From an uncultured Collinsella sp. (GTDB lineage: Bacteria > Actinomycetota > Coriobacteriia > Coriobacteriales > Coriobacteriaceae): a stretch of 64,000 nucleotides of DNA. Positions within the stretch are counted from its first letter, which is position 1; every line of letters begins with the position of its first letter. The notes under the pieces were generated by a model. The model was not told the origin of the DNA. It ran no database searches and worked only from the letters and a program-made list of their open reading frames with translations. The stretch lies in assembly GCA_959018755.1 (NCBI GenBank), contig CAUEMA010000004.1, positions 62,001 through 126,000 of the forward strand, read 5' to 3'. The position numbers and the translations under genes were made by a program. Shown here one piece after another: positions 24,445 through 32,778 of this stretch.

Positions 24445-25335
24445 CTAGCGTCCGCGCTCCTCCATGATGATCTCGATCTCGTCGGCGTTGATGCCGACCA
24501 TGGCCTCGCCCAGGTCCTCCGAAAGCTCGGCAATGAGCTTGGCATCGGTGAAGTTTGCCACGGCCTTGACGATGGCGGCGGCGCGCTTGGCCGGGTCGCC
24601 GCTCTTAAAGATGCCCGAGCCGACAAAGACGCCCTCGGCGCCCAGCTGCATCATCAGCGCAGCGTCGGCGGGGGTCGCTACGCCGCCGGCGGCAAAGTTC
24701 ACGACGGGAAGCTTTCCCGTGGCATGGACCTCGCGCACCAGCTCGACCGGAACCTGCAGTTGCTTGGCTGCCTCAAAGAGCTCGTCATCGCGAAGGGCAA
24801 TAACGTCGCGGATCTGATTTTGGATCTTGCGCATGTGACGCACAGCCTGAACGACGTCGCCCGTGCCCGGCTCGCCCTTGGTGCGAATCATCGTGGCGCC
24901 CTCGGCAACACGGCGCAGCGCCTCGCCCAGGTCGCGGGCACCGCAGACAAACGGGACGTCAAACTGGGTTTTGTCGATGTGGTAGACATCGTCGGCGGGG
25001 GAGAGAACCTCGGACTCATCGATGTAGTCGATATCGATGGCCTGAAGGACCTGCGCCTCGACGATGTGACCGATGCGGCACTTGGCCATGACGGGGATGG
25101 AGACGGCCTCTTGGATGCCCTTGATCATCTTGGGGTCGCTCATGCGCGAGACGCCGCCTGCGGCACGGATGTCGGCCGGGATGCGCTCGAGTGCCATGAC
25201 GGCGCAGGCGCCCGCCTCCTCGGCGATGCGTGCCTGCTCGGGCGTGGTGACGTCCATGATGACGCCGCCCTTGAGCATCTGCGCGAGCTCGCGATTGAGT
25301 TTGACGCGATCGGCCTTGCTGGTCTGTTCTGCCAT
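24445..25335 (-). CDS. pdxS: Pyridoxal 5'-phosphate synthase lyase subunit
   Basis: PdxS condenses ribose 5-phosphate, glyceraldehyde 3-phosphate and ammonia to PLP. The 296-residue barrel is highly conserved: GGVIMDVTTPEQARIAEEAG, ERIPADIRAAGGVSRMSDP with a catalytic lysine following, MAKCRIGH, and FAAGGVATPADAALMMQLGA. The start at 25335 follows AAGGGAG; open frame before it lacks a ribosome site. First gene of the pdxST operon, divergent from the PdxR gene, whose product should activate it when PLP is low. Confidence 0.96.
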   Translation of the reverse strand: MAEQTSKADRVKLNRELAQMLKGGVIMDVTTPEQARIAEEAGACAVMALERIPADIRAAGGVSRMSDPKMIKGIQEAVSIPVMAKCRIGHIVEAQVLQAIDIDYIDESEVLSPADDVYHIDKTQFDVPFVCGARDLGEALRRVAEGATMIRTKGEPGTGDVVQAVRHMRKIQNQIRDVIALRDDELFEAAKQLQVPVELVREVHATGKLPVVNFAAGGVATPADAALMMQLGAEGVFVGSGIFKSGDPAKRAAAIVKAVANFTDAKLIAELSEDLGEAMVGINADEIEIIMEERGR

Positions 25336-25427
25336 GGTTGCTCCCTTGGTTGGCATGTGCATTGCTTGACGGAACATCCTATCGGGGAGCTGGGTATGGC
25401 GAAATACTCAGATTTCGAGATAATGAC

Positions 25428-25469
25428 AAGGTCAGACTAATACCAGATTGAATGACTTAATAAGGTCAG
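25428..25469. promoter_or_regulatory. Direct-repeat operator for PdxR
   Basis: AAGGTCAG occurs at 25428-25435 and 25462-25469, 34 bases apart and in the same direction, in the divergent pdxS/pdxR gap. Paired direct repeats are the usual target of MocR-type dimers. Confidence 0.55.
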
Positions 25470-25480
25470 GTGATAGGCTC

Positions 25481-26920
25481 ATGCTTGACTACAATTTGGA
25501 AAAACGCGGCGGAGCATCGCTCTATGAGTATGTTTACCAGCAAATTCGAGATGATATCGTTGCTGGACGCATTGCGGCGGGGGAGCATCTTCCGTCTAAG
25601 CGTGCCTTTGCCAGCCATCTGGGAATCAGTGTCATTACCATCGAGAATGCATATAGCCAGTTACTTGCCGAGGGCTATATTTGCTCAAAGCCGCGTCGTG
25701 GCTACTACGCTTGTGAGCTTCCGGATGCACCGGTTTTGCCTTTGGCTGAGACAGAGTTTGATCGAGATTCCGCTCCTGCGGGTCTTAACGCACATGATGT
25801 TGATGGACGGGTCGAGCAATTCGACGCACTTTCTCCTTCCACTTTGGAGGCGGCGCGGCTTTGGCAAAGCGCACTGCGGGCGACGCTGGCATCCGAAGAC
25901 GAGCGCGAAATCTTTTCGCCCGCGCCAGCACAGGGCACCGCTCGGCTACGACGCGCAATTGCTCATCATCTGCGCGGGACAAGGGGTATGAATGTCGACC
26001 CCAACAACATTGTTATCGGCGCGGGCGCCCAGCTGCTCGATACCATGTTGGTTCAGCTGCTTGGAGCCGACAAGGTGTATGCCGTTGAAGATCCGGGCTA
26101 TTTGCGCCTGACGCGCATCTATCAGGCTATGGGTTGCAAAGTTCGGCATATCCCGTTGGATGGTGAGGGCGTGGATTTGAGCGCTCTGCAGAAAACCGGG
26201 ACCGACGTTCTTCACCTGATGCCGTCCCATCAGTATCCGACCGGCCTTGTGACGAGCATTGCACGTCGCTATGCGCTGCTGAGCTGGGCCGCCGAGCAGC
26301 CGGGCCGATATCTCATCGAAGACGACTTCGATTGTGAGTTTCGCCTTGCTGGCAAGCCGATTCCCGCGCTCGCGTCAATCGATGCCGCCCAGTCGGTTAT
26401 CTACACCAACACGTTTTCGAAGAGCCTTTCATCGGCGTTGCGTTTGGCGTATATGGTGTTGCCCGATGAGCTGATGGAGCGGTTTAGGCACAACCTTGGT
26501 TTTTACGCCTCTTCGGTGAGCTCTGTTGACCAGGTTGCCTTGGCGCGTTTGCTGGAATCGGGTGATTACGAGCGACATGTGAACCGCGTGCGCGTGCGCG
26601 CTCGCGAGGCGCGCGATGGCCTGGCGGCGCTTGTACGGAAAGCGTTCCCGGCAGGGGAGGTCTCGATTGAGCATGCAGACGCTGGCCTTTACTGCACCGT
26701 GGCTGCAGAGCGCGGAGCGGGTGGAAGCTCTTTTGCGCGGGCCCTCACGCGCTCGGGTATCCCGTTCGTCGATGTCAGTGACTGCTATTGGTGTGCCGAT
26801 GGCGCATCTGTCCCTGAAAACTCAAGTCAAATTCTTGTTCAGTATGACGATTTGAGTCCAAAAGTGCTTAATACCTTGGAATTGCAGCTAATGGGAGCAC
26901 TCTGCAACCTAAGTGAGTAG
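25481..26920 (+). CDS. pdxR: MocR-type PLP-sensing regulator
   Basis: A 479-residue fusion of a GntR winged helix (residues about 10-80: SLYEYVYQQIRDDIVAGRI, LPSKRAFASHLGIS) to a fold-type I aminotransferase domain that binds PLP without catalysis. The PLP lysine lies in NTFSKSLSSALRLAYMV and the Asp in IEDDFDCEF. Divergence from pdxST marks it as PdxR. The start is set at the ATG at 25481; an in-frame TTG at 25448 is possible. The last three codons, Leu-Ser-Glu-stop, lie inside the left end of the 122 bp element at 26909, so the C terminus may have been rewritten by insertion. Confidence 0.88.
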   Translation: MLDYNLEKRGGASLYEYVYQQIRDDIVAGRIAAGEHLPSKRAFASHLGISVITIENAYSQLLAEGYICSKPRRGYYACELPDAPVLPLAETEFDRDSAPAGLNAHDVDGRVEQFDALSPSTLEAARLWQSALRATLASEDEREIFSPAPAQGTARLRRAIAHHLRGTRGMNVDPNNIVIGAGAQLLDTMLVQLLGADKVYAVEDPGYLRLTRIYQAMGCKVRHIPLDGEGVDLSALQKTGTDVLHLMPSHQYPTGLVTSIARRYALLSWAAEQPGRYLIEDDFDCEFRLAGKPIPALASIDAAQSVIYTNTFSKSLSSALRLAYMVLPDELMERFRHNLGFYASSVSSVDQVALARLLESGDYERHVNRVRVRAREARDGLAALVRKAFPAGEVSIEHADAGLYCTVAAERGAGGSSFARALTRSGIPFVDVSDCYWCADGASVPENSSQILVQYDDLSPKVLNTLELQLMGALCNLSE

Positions 26921-27029
26921 ACCTTTGGAACTTTGGCGACCAGGCAGTTTTGTAACAAGCTATCTACCTGCGGTTTTGAAAAGCAGGATGACCGGCCTGC
27001 TCGGGATGTTCAAAAAAGTCTACTCACTT
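26909..27029 (+). repeat. 122 bp inverted-repeat element, copy E1
   Basis: The left end CTAAGTGAGTAGACCTTT and right end AAAAAGTCTACTCACTT are inverted copies, with a shared core TACCTGCGGTTTT. It has the same orientation as E2. The right end has lost the final AG, and the arms have drifted more than in E2 or E3. The left end supplies the pdxR stop codon. Confidence 0.85.
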
Positions 27030-27062
27030 GCCGCGCAAAGTTTCTGCATAAGAAAAAATGGG

Positions 27063-27128
27063 GTTTTCAACAGGGCTTCGTCCAGCTTTTGGCAAGCTTT
27101 TGGCCAGTTGGGGAGGGCTGTTGAAAAC
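27063..27128. repeat. 11 bp inverted repeat upstream of the nuclease gene
   Basis: GTTTTCAACAG and CTGTTGAAAAC are perfect inverted copies 44 bases apart in the 180-base gap between E1 and the nuclease gene. No confident promoter was found in that gap. Confidence 0.5.
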
Positions 27129-27211
27129 TTAACAGTCCGTTCGGTGCCATTTTTGGTGCGTTCGCCCCAATGCGAGACAGGCTGGGTTGAAAGTCGTGTT
27201 TTCCTGTGCCT

Positions 27212-28339
27212 ATGAAGGATTTACTTTGTGACATATCGGCTTTTAGGTATTTGCGTTTGCCTCCTCAGGTCCGCGCTTTGTGTCCGCCGCTTCCACGGCC
27301 GGAAGAAGATCGGCAGCGATATGATCTCGCCCGTAACCCGACGGCTGCGGTTGCGCTCGGTTTTCCGCTGTATACATTGGTTCGTACGAGAAACAAACGG
27401 ACTTGCCCTGCCAGCATTAGGCAGCGGCTGTTCCTTGGTGAGCTCCCCAGGGAATCCGTGCTGGAAACGGAGCATGGATTTTTGATTACGTCTCCTCTAC
27501 TGACGGCATTCATCATGTCGCGGCATCTGACGGATCTTCAGCTTCTTTTGGTATTGGCGGAGATGTGTGGCTTGTTTGCGGTGTGCGCTCTGCCGGTGGC
27601 ACTTGAGGCGGAGCTTGCGCGTGCAATTGATTCGGGCGCGATTTCGACAACGTTCGGTTGGGTGCGCTGCCCGTCCGAGGACGGCATCGCTTCAAATTTA
27701 TGGCGCCGAGACGCTTTGGTTTTGGGTAGAGACCTTGACCGTTTTTGTTCAGATGTTTGCGGGATGCGTTACGGCAATAGATTTATGGCGGTATCGCAAC
27801 TTGTTCCATTGGGTGCCGCGTCGCCTTTTGAGGTCGAGGCGTATTTGTTGCTTGGACTGCCGCGAGTCCTGGGAGGCGAGGGGTTTTGCGGCATAGAGCT
27901 CAATGTCGAAGTGACGCTAAGCACAAGTGCTCGAGCGATTGTGGGAAAGTCCCGTGTATATATCGACCTACTTCTTTCTTCGCCGGACGGCAGGCGACAG
28001 GTGGCCATTGAATGTCAGGGAAAGGCCTCGCACGGACGCGCAGGGGATGGTTTGCGTGACGCTGACCGCATGACGGCCCTTCAGGCCATGGGCTACGATG
28101 TACTTCTCCTGACACACAGACAGATATCCGATGAGGATAGATTCCGCGCCGTCGTTAAGGCCGTATGCAGGATGCTCGATGCTGAATATCGTGATAAAAG
28201 CTCAGATGAGCAAAGGGCTGAGACATTACTCCGGTCTGAACTATTCGTTGACTGGACAAAATTGGGAGTAATCGACGGAAAGATGCCCGTTAGACGCAAA
28301 ACTGCTCGATCGTGGACGGCTGCGGTTCTAAGTGAGTAG
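27212..28339 (+). CDS. DUF559/AbiEi-like protein with PD-(D/E)XK nuclease-type C terminus
   Basis: The 375-residue protein has an N-terminal half that resembles AbiEi/DUF559-linked proteins (CDISAFRYLRLPP, the RQRLFLGELP and LETEHGFLITSPLLTAF blocks). A C-terminal domain begins at SPFEVEAYLLLGLPRVLGG and holds the candidate active site: YIDLLL (Asp252), AIECQG (Glu267 and Gln269) and a final GYDVLLLTHRQISD strand. The family makes a Vsr-like or AbiEi-type function likely, but no partner toxin is adjacent. The DNA is visibly less GC-rich than its neighbours. No good ribosome site precedes ATG 27212 (GTG at 27206 is an alternative). It ends Leu-Ser-Glu-stop inside element E2, as pdxR does in E1. 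Confidence 0.6.
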   Translation: MKDLLCDISAFRYLRLPPQVRALCPPLPRPEEDRQRYDLARNPTAAVALGFPLYTLVRTRNKRTCPASIRQRLFLGELPRESVLETEHGFLITSPLLTAFIMSRHLTDLQLLLVLAEMCGLFAVCALPVALEAELARAIDSGAISTTFGWVRCPSEDGIASNLWRRDALVLGRDLDRFCSDVCGMRYGNRFMAVSQLVPLGAASPFEVEAYLLLGLPRVLGGEGFCGIELNVEVTLSTSARAIVGKSRVYIDLLLSSPDGRRQVAIECQGKASHGRAGDGLRDADRMTALQAMGYDVLLLTHRQISDEDRFRAVVKAVCRMLDAEYRDKSSDEQRAETLLRSELFVDWTKLGVIDGKMPVRRKTARSWTAAVLSE

Positions 28340-28450
28340 ACTTTTGGAACTTTGGTGACCAGGCCGTTTTGCAACAAGTCATTTACCTGCGGCTTTATAA
28401 AGCAATATGGATGGTGTGCTCGGCAAGTTCCAAAAAGTCTACTCACTTAG
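28328..28450 (+). repeat. 122 bp inverted-repeat element, copy E2
   Basis: The most complete copy: CTAAGTGAGTAGACTTTTGG and CCAAAAAGTCTACTCACTTAG pair over about 25 bp with one bulge, continuing into AACTT/AAGTT. The core is TACCTGCGGCTTT. The right end is followed by TTTTT, so the folded element could end transcription of the nuclease gene, whose stop codon it supplies. Confidence 0.88.
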
Positions 28451-28515
28451 TTTTTGACGAGAAGCCGATGCCGAAGGCGGTCCTATTTCAGGGCGTTAAC
28501 AAGTTCGTGAGGCAC

Positions 28516-28548
28516 GAAAAAGGCCCGAACCAATACGGTCCGGGCCTC
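28516..28548 (-). terminator. Terminator of the reverse rubrerythrin gene
   Basis: AGGCCCGGACC pairs with GGTTCGGGCCT (one mismatch) on the minus strand and is followed by TTTTTCG. Confidence 0.82.
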
Positions 28549-28581
28549 ATCGAGCTTGAGGTTATGTCTCAGGCGGTTGGC

Positions 28582-29142
28582 TTAGCCAAAGTAGCGCTTG
28601 AGCAGGCCGGCGAAAGCCTTGCCGTGGCGGGCCTCGTCGCGAGCCATCTCGTGCACGGTGTCGTGGATGGCATCGAGGCCGGCGGCCTTGGCACGCTTGG
28701 CAAGATCGGTCTTGCCGGCGGTGGCGCCGTTCTCGGCCTCAACGCGCATCTCGAGGTTCTTCTTGGTGGAGTCGGTCACGACCTCGCCCAGGAGCTCGGC
28801 GAACTTGGCGGCATGCTCGGCCTCCTCGTGGGCAGCCTTTTCCCAGTACAGGCCGATCTCGGGATAGCCCTCGCGATGAGCGACGCGAGCCATGGCCAGG
28901 TACATACCGACCTCGGAGCACTCGCCCTCAAAGTTGGCGCGCAGGTCGGCAACGATGTCCTCAGAGACGCCCTCCATCTTGGCGACGCCCACGACGTGCT
29001 CGGCGGCCCACTCGAGCTGGCCCTCCTCCTGCTTCAGGAAACGAGAACCGGGAACGCCGCACTGGGGGCACTTAAAATCCTCGGGCAGCTGGTCGCCGTC
29101 GAACTCTTCCACATAACCGCAAACGGGGCAAACAAACTTCAT
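28582..29142 (-). CDS. Reverse rubrerythrin (NADH peroxidase/oxidase type)
   Basis: The 186-residue protein has its rubredoxin domain first: CPVCGY at 5-10 and KCPQCGVP near 25-32 give the FeCys4 site. The ferritin-like di-iron helices follow (EGECSEVGMYLAMARVA, EEAEHAAKFAELLG, and DEARHGKAFAGLLKR at the end). This domain order is that of reverse rubrerythrin of anaerobes, which reduces peroxide and oxygen with electrons from NADH through a rubredoxin reductase. It is cytoplasmic. The start at 29142 follows GAAAGGA. The gene is single with its own promoter and terminator, as expected for an oxygen-stress gene. Confidence 0.92.
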   Translation of the reverse strand: MKFVCPVCGYVEEFDGDQLPEDFKCPQCGVPGSRFLKQEEGQLEWAAEHVVGVAKMEGVSEDIVADLRANFEGECSEVGMYLAMARVAHREGYPEIGLYWEKAAHEEAEHAAKFAELLGEVVTDSTKKNLEMRVEAENGATAGKTDLAKRAKAAGLDAIHDTVHEMARDEARHGKAFAGLLKRYFG

Positions 29143-29226
29143 GATTCGATCCTTTCGATCGATGGCGATTGCGCGCTCGTCCGGTCCCGTAAGGGCCCTC
29201 TCCGGACGTGCGTCTTGACGAGTTCT

Positions 29227-29254
29227 ATTATCCATAAATGCAATCAAATGTGAA
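29227..29254 (-). promoter_or_regulatory. Putative promoter of the reverse rubrerythrin gene
   Basis: On the minus strand TTCACA (29254-29249) and GATAAT (29232-29227) are spaced by 16 bases in an AT-rich region, giving a leader of about 80 bases. Confidence 0.45.
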
Positions 29255-29307
29255 GCCTATTAGGAATGATTTTTAATAAAACAATTTTGAGATATGAAGA
29301 TGTTGAT

Positions 29308-29381
29308 TGATTAACGATTGACAGGCCGTCTTTGACCGCCGCTGAGTACAATCGGGCGAGCAAATGTTGACCTATCAACAA
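29308..29381. promoter_or_regulatory. Palindromic motifs before the alcohol dehydrogenase gene
   Basis: Two short inverted repeats, GTTGATTGATTAAC and GTTGACCTATCAAC, lie in the AT-rich gap upstream of the dehydrogenase operon. They share the GTTGA/TCAAC arms and may be a regulator site. Confidence 0.35.
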
Positions 29382-29398
29382 ATGAAGGAGTTTCCTTT

Positions 29399-30619
29399 AT
29401 GCATCTAGCCCGTCGTGCCTGGTGCCGAACATATCAGACGGTTTTTCGCATTGCATTGCCGATCCTGCCCTATACCGAGCCGCGCATTTTAGAGCATGCC
29501 GAGGATGTGCCCGCGGTGCTTCAAAAGCGCTCGATCCAGAAGGTCCTTATCGTGACGGATCCCGGCATTGCCCGTCTGGGGCTCACGGCACCGCTCGAGA
29601 CGGCGCTCGCATCCAGGGGGATTGGCGTTACGGTCTATGCCGAAACGCGTGCAAACCCCACGGTTTCAAACGTGGAAGAAGCGGCGTCCCTGTATCGAGA
29701 GAGCGCCTGCCAGGCCATTATCGGCTTTGGCGGTGGCTCGGCCATGGACTGTGCCAAGGGCGTGGGCGCACGCATTGCGCAGCCAAACAAGCCCATCAAC
29801 AAGATGCGCGGCCTGCTGCGGATTCATCGTCGCCTGCCGCTGCTCATCGCCGTTCCCACTACCGCCGGTACGGGAAGCGAAGTCACGCTTGCGGCGGTAA
29901 TTACCGATGACGGGACGCACTACAAATACCCCATTAACGACTTTGTGCTCATCCCGCGTTTTGCAGTCCACGACCCCGAGTTTACGTGCGGCTTGCCCGC
30001 TTCCATTACGGGGCAGACGGGCATGGACGCCCTGACGCATGCCGTTGAGGCCTTTATCGGGCGAAGCACCACGCCCTATACGCGCAAGATGGCGCGACAG
30101 GCGGTGCAGCTTATCCACGACAATTTGCTCGAGGCCTATGAGCATGGTGACGACATGCGCGCTCGTCGCAATATGCTTTCGGCGGCGTATAAGGCGGGCG
30201 TTGCGTTTACCCGCTCCTATGTCGGATATGTGCATGCCATCGCGCACAGTCTGGGCGGCCGATACGGAATTCCGCACGGTTTGGCCAACGCGATCATCCT
30301 GCCGCACATGCTTCGCGCTTATGGTGACGCCGCCGCCCCCAAGCTTGCCGATCTTGCTCGCATGGCGGGCATTGCGCCGGCTACCGCGCAGGATAGTCTT
30401 GCGGCCGAGGCCTTTATCGATTGGGTCGACCGCATGAACGAGATCCTGGGAATCCCCAAATATGTCTCGGGCATTCGCCGCTCCGACATTCCCGAGATGG
30501 CGGCGCATGCCGATGCCGAGGCCAATCCGCTGTACCCCGTTCCGCTTTTGATGGACCGCTTGGAGCTCGAGCGTATGTACGAGGTCGTCGCGGGTGGTAT
30601 GTTTGAGGACGAGAACTAG
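29399..30619 (+). CDS. Iron-containing (type III) alcohol dehydrogenase
   Basis: A 406-residue NAD(P)-dependent Fe-ADH. The cofactor loop GFGGGSAMDCAKGV lies near residue 109, TTAGTGSEVT near 155, and metal ligands in TGMDALTHAVEAF and VHAIAHSLGGRYGIPHGLAN. The start follows AAGGAG by 8 bases. An aldehyde dehydrogenase gene starts 9 bases after its stop, so the pair could interconvert an alcohol and an acid through the aldehyde. This may be fermentation or detoxification of diet-derived aldehydes; the substrate is not set by sequence. Confidence 0.9.
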   Translation: MHLARRAWCRTYQTVFRIALPILPYTEPRILEHAEDVPAVLQKRSIQKVLIVTDPGIARLGLTAPLETALASRGIGVTVYAETRANPTVSNVEEAASLYRESACQAIIGFGGGSAMDCAKGVGARIAQPNKPINKMRGLLRIHRRLPLLIAVPTTAGTGSEVTLAAVITDDGTHYKYPINDFVLIPRFAVHDPEFTCGLPASITGQTGMDALTHAVEAFIGRSTTPYTRKMARQAVQLIHDNLLEAYEHGDDMRARRNMLSAAYKAGVAFTRSYVGYVHAIAHSLGGRYGIPHGLANAIILPHMLRAYGDAAAPKLADLARMAGIAPATAQDSLAAEAFIDWVDRMNEILGIPKYVSGIRRSDIPEMAAHADAEANPLYPVPLLMDRLELERMYEVVAGGMFEDEN

Positions 30620-30628
30620 GAGGGTGCC

Positions 30629-32008
30629 ATGAACACCGAGGAAATTGCGCGCATCGTCGGCGATCAGCGCACTTACTTTAAAACGCACGCTACGTTTGAT
30701 GTTGATGCCCGACGTCGCGCGCTCGTGAGTTTACGCGATGCGGTGCGGGCCCACGAGGCCGATATCGCCCATGCGCTCAAGACCGATTTGGGGAAGTCGC
30801 ATGACGAGGCCTATATGTGCGAGATTGGTACGTCGCTTTCCGAGATTCGACATCAGATCGCTCACGTGGCTCGGTGGAGTCGTCCACGCCTGCGTCCGTG
30901 CGATCTCGCTAACGCCGTGAGCGTGTGCAAAACGCAAGCCGTGCCCTATGGCGTCACACTTATCATGGCTCCGTGGAACTACCCGTTTTTGCTAACACTC
31001 GAGCCGCTCGCCGGCGCCCTTGCCGCGGGCAATACCGTGGTCATCAAGCCGAGTGCCTATGCTCCGGCATCGAGCGCGGTGCTCAAGCAAATCTGTGAAG
31101 AGGCATTTGATCCGTGCCTGGTGACGGTTGTCGAGGGCGGGCGCGCCGAAAACGAAGCGCTGCTCGATGAGTGCTGGGACAAGATCTTCTTTACCGGTAG
31201 CGTTCCGGTCGGCAAGCTCGTTATGGAGCTCGCGAGCAAAAACCTCACGCCCGTGACGCTTGAGCTGGGCGGCAAGAGCCCCTGCATCGTGGATGCGACG
31301 GCAAACTTGAAGGTCGCGGCACGGCGTATCGCCTTTGGCAAATGGCTCAACGTGGGGCAGACCTGCGTGGCGCCCGACTACCTGCTGGTCGATACGCGCG
31401 TGCACGACGAGCTGCTGGGCCTCATCAAGGAAGAGGTCCGCCGTATGTTTGGCGAGCATCCGCTCGATAACGAGGATTACGGGCATATCGTCAACGCCAA
31501 GCATTTTGCGCGCGTGCGCGAGCTGATCGATCCCGATAAGGTCGTGCTTGGAGGCACCGCGCGGGAGACTTCGCTGAAGATCGAGCCGACGATTTTGGAC
31601 GGCGTGACCCCCGATGACGCCGTGATGCAGGAGGAGATCTTCGGTCCCATCTTGCCGGTGCTGACGTTTGAGAGCCTAGACGAGGCCGAAGCGTTTATTA
31701 CGGATCGTCCGACGCCGCTGGCCCTGTATATCTTTAGTCAGGATCGCGCAGTTCAGCAGCGCTTCGTGCGTTACGTGCCCTTTGGCGGTGGCTGTGTCAA
31801 CGACACGATCATGCACTTGGCTACGAGCCATATGGGCTTTGGCGGCATGGGCGCGAGCGGTATGGGGCAGTACCATGGACGCGAGAGCTTCGATACGTTT
31901 AGCCACAAGAAGAGTATCGTGAACAAGGCAACTTGGCTGGACGTGCCGTTTCGGTATGCGCCCTACGCAAGCTGGAAGCACAAGTTCGTGCGCATGTTTG
32001 TGCATTAG
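30629..32008 (+). CDS. Aldehyde dehydrogenase (class 3-like)
   Basis: A 459-residue NAD(P)-dependent aldehyde dehydrogenase of the short, class 3 type. Motifs in order: APWNYPFLLTLEPLAGALAAGN, FFTGSVPVGKLVM, the general-base Glu in ELGGKSPCIV, the catalytic Cys in GQTCVAPDY, EEIFGPILPV, and a C-terminal region ending SHKKSIVNKATWLD typical of class 3 enzymes. The start follows AGGAGG. Second gene of the two-gene operon and ended by the hairpin at 32015. Confidence 0.92.
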   Translation: MNTEEIARIVGDQRTYFKTHATFDVDARRRALVSLRDAVRAHEADIAHALKTDLGKSHDEAYMCEIGTSLSEIRHQIAHVARWSRPRLRPCDLANAVSVCKTQAVPYGVTLIMAPWNYPFLLTLEPLAGALAAGNTVVIKPSAYAPASSAVLKQICEEAFDPCLVTVVEGGRAENEALLDECWDKIFFTGSVPVGKLVMELASKNLTPVTLELGGKSPCIVDATANLKVAARRIAFGKWLNVGQTCVAPDYLLVDTRVHDELLGLIKEEVRRMFGEHPLDNEDYGHIVNAKHFARVRELIDPDKVVLGGTARETSLKIEPTILDGVTPDDAVMQEEIFGPILPVLTFESLDEAEAFITDRPTPLALYIFSQDRAVQQRFVRYVPFGGGCVNDTIMHLATSHMGFGGMGASGMGQYHGRESFDTFSHKKSIVNKATWLDVPFRYAPYASWKHKFVRMFVH

Positions 32009-32014
32009 AAAAGG

Positions 32015-32057
32015 GCGCAGGTAATACGAACAAGTGTTCCTATTACCTGCATTTTGC
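32015..32057 (+). terminator. Terminator of the alcohol/aldehyde dehydrogenase operon
   Basis: GCAGGTAATA pairs with TATTACCTGC, with a smaller GAAC/GTTC stem in the loop and ATTTTGCG after it. Confidence 0.75.
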
Positions 32058-32113
32058 GTTAGACTACTGTTATGGAGCACGGATGGGCCAACTCCCTTTA
32101 GAAGGGATTTGGT

Positions 32114-32197
32114 ATGAACGTAAGCGATGTTATTTCGTTATTGGCGTTGTTGATTGCGGCTATCGAACTCGGTCTGTTTATCGGCCGAATGAAATAG
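32114..32197 (+). CDS. 27-residue holin-like toxin peptide (Hol-Tox type)
   Basis: A very short gene with GAAGGGA before the ATG encodes MNVSDVISLLALLIAAIELG followed by LFIGRMK. It is one hydrophobic helix with a short charged end, in the style of PF16935 putative holin-like toxins of type I toxin-antitoxin loci (opening M-x-V-x-D-x-I-S-L). The following 230 bases contain small inverted repeats (a GCCG/CGGC arm right after the stop, and a GGCA/TGCC arm near 32260) where an antisense RNA would be expected. The family match is by eye only. Confidence 0.55.
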   Translation: MNVSDVISLLALLIAAIELGLFIGRMK

Positions 32198-32433
32198 CCG
32201 CCCCCGCGTAAGCGAAGACGGCCACTTCTCACGATGAAAACGTGTATCGGAGTTGGCAAGACCCGCGGCAACGAGTGCCATCCGTGTTCCTATCTTATCT
32301 GCAAGCGTTCTGTCGCGCAAGCGTTGAGGCAAACGATTGAAGGACGCAGACAGGATGTATTTGTGTCCGCACGGGACCGTAGACTTCTCAATAAGGTTAC
32401 ACACCGGTTTATCCGGCCGTTAGGGGAGTTGCT
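32198..32433. other. Non-coding stretch after the toxin peptide
   Basis: These 236 bases hold several short inverted repeats and no convincing gene; an open frame from 32234 lacks a ribosome site and runs across the HIRAN gene in another frame. If the upstream peptide is a type I toxin, its RNA antitoxin should be encoded here on the minus strand. Confidence 0.35.
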
Positions 32434-32760
32434 ATGTACGAGCCTTCACGTGTTCTTCTGTCGTTTCACATCGCAGGATTTCAATATGCCGACGGCGCTT
32501 TGGTCCTAGGCGATCTTAAAGCGGGCGATAAACTGACGCTGTGTGCCGAGCGCGATAATCCCCATGACCCCGAGGCAGTTGCGATCTACTATGGCAAGAC
32601 CAAACTTGGCTACGTTCCGGGAAACGAGGTCGGCCCACTGTCCCTGATGATGTATTACGGCCACGAGGACGTATTTGAGGCCCGTGTGCAACAGGTTGCC
32701 CCCGAACGCAGCCCGTGGCATCAGGTGCGCGTTGGGCTCTATGTGGTGGATGCTCGCTAG
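32434..32760 (+). CDS. HIRAN-domain protein
   Basis: The 108 residues are essentially one HIRAN domain (PF08797): FHIAGFQYADG, GDLKAGDKLTLCAERDNPHD, AVAIYYGKTKLGYVPGNEV. The domain binds 3' ends of single-stranded DNA in HLTF-type helicases and occurs alone in bacteria, where its role is unknown. The start follows GGGGAG. The next small gene starts 18 bases after its stop, so the two are probably one transcript. Confidence 0.8.
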   Translation: MYEPSRVLLSFHIAGFQYADGALVLGDLKAGDKLTLCAERDNPHDPEAVAIYYGKTKLGYVPGNEVGPLSLMMYYGHEDVFEARVQQVAPERSPWHQVRVGLYVVDAR

Positions 32761-32778
32761 TCGGCAATGGAGGCTGCC

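Noticed and set aside
32234..32509. A 91-residue open frame after the toxin peptide
   Set aside because: It has no ribosome site, overlaps the HIRAN gene in another frame and has an unlikely composition.
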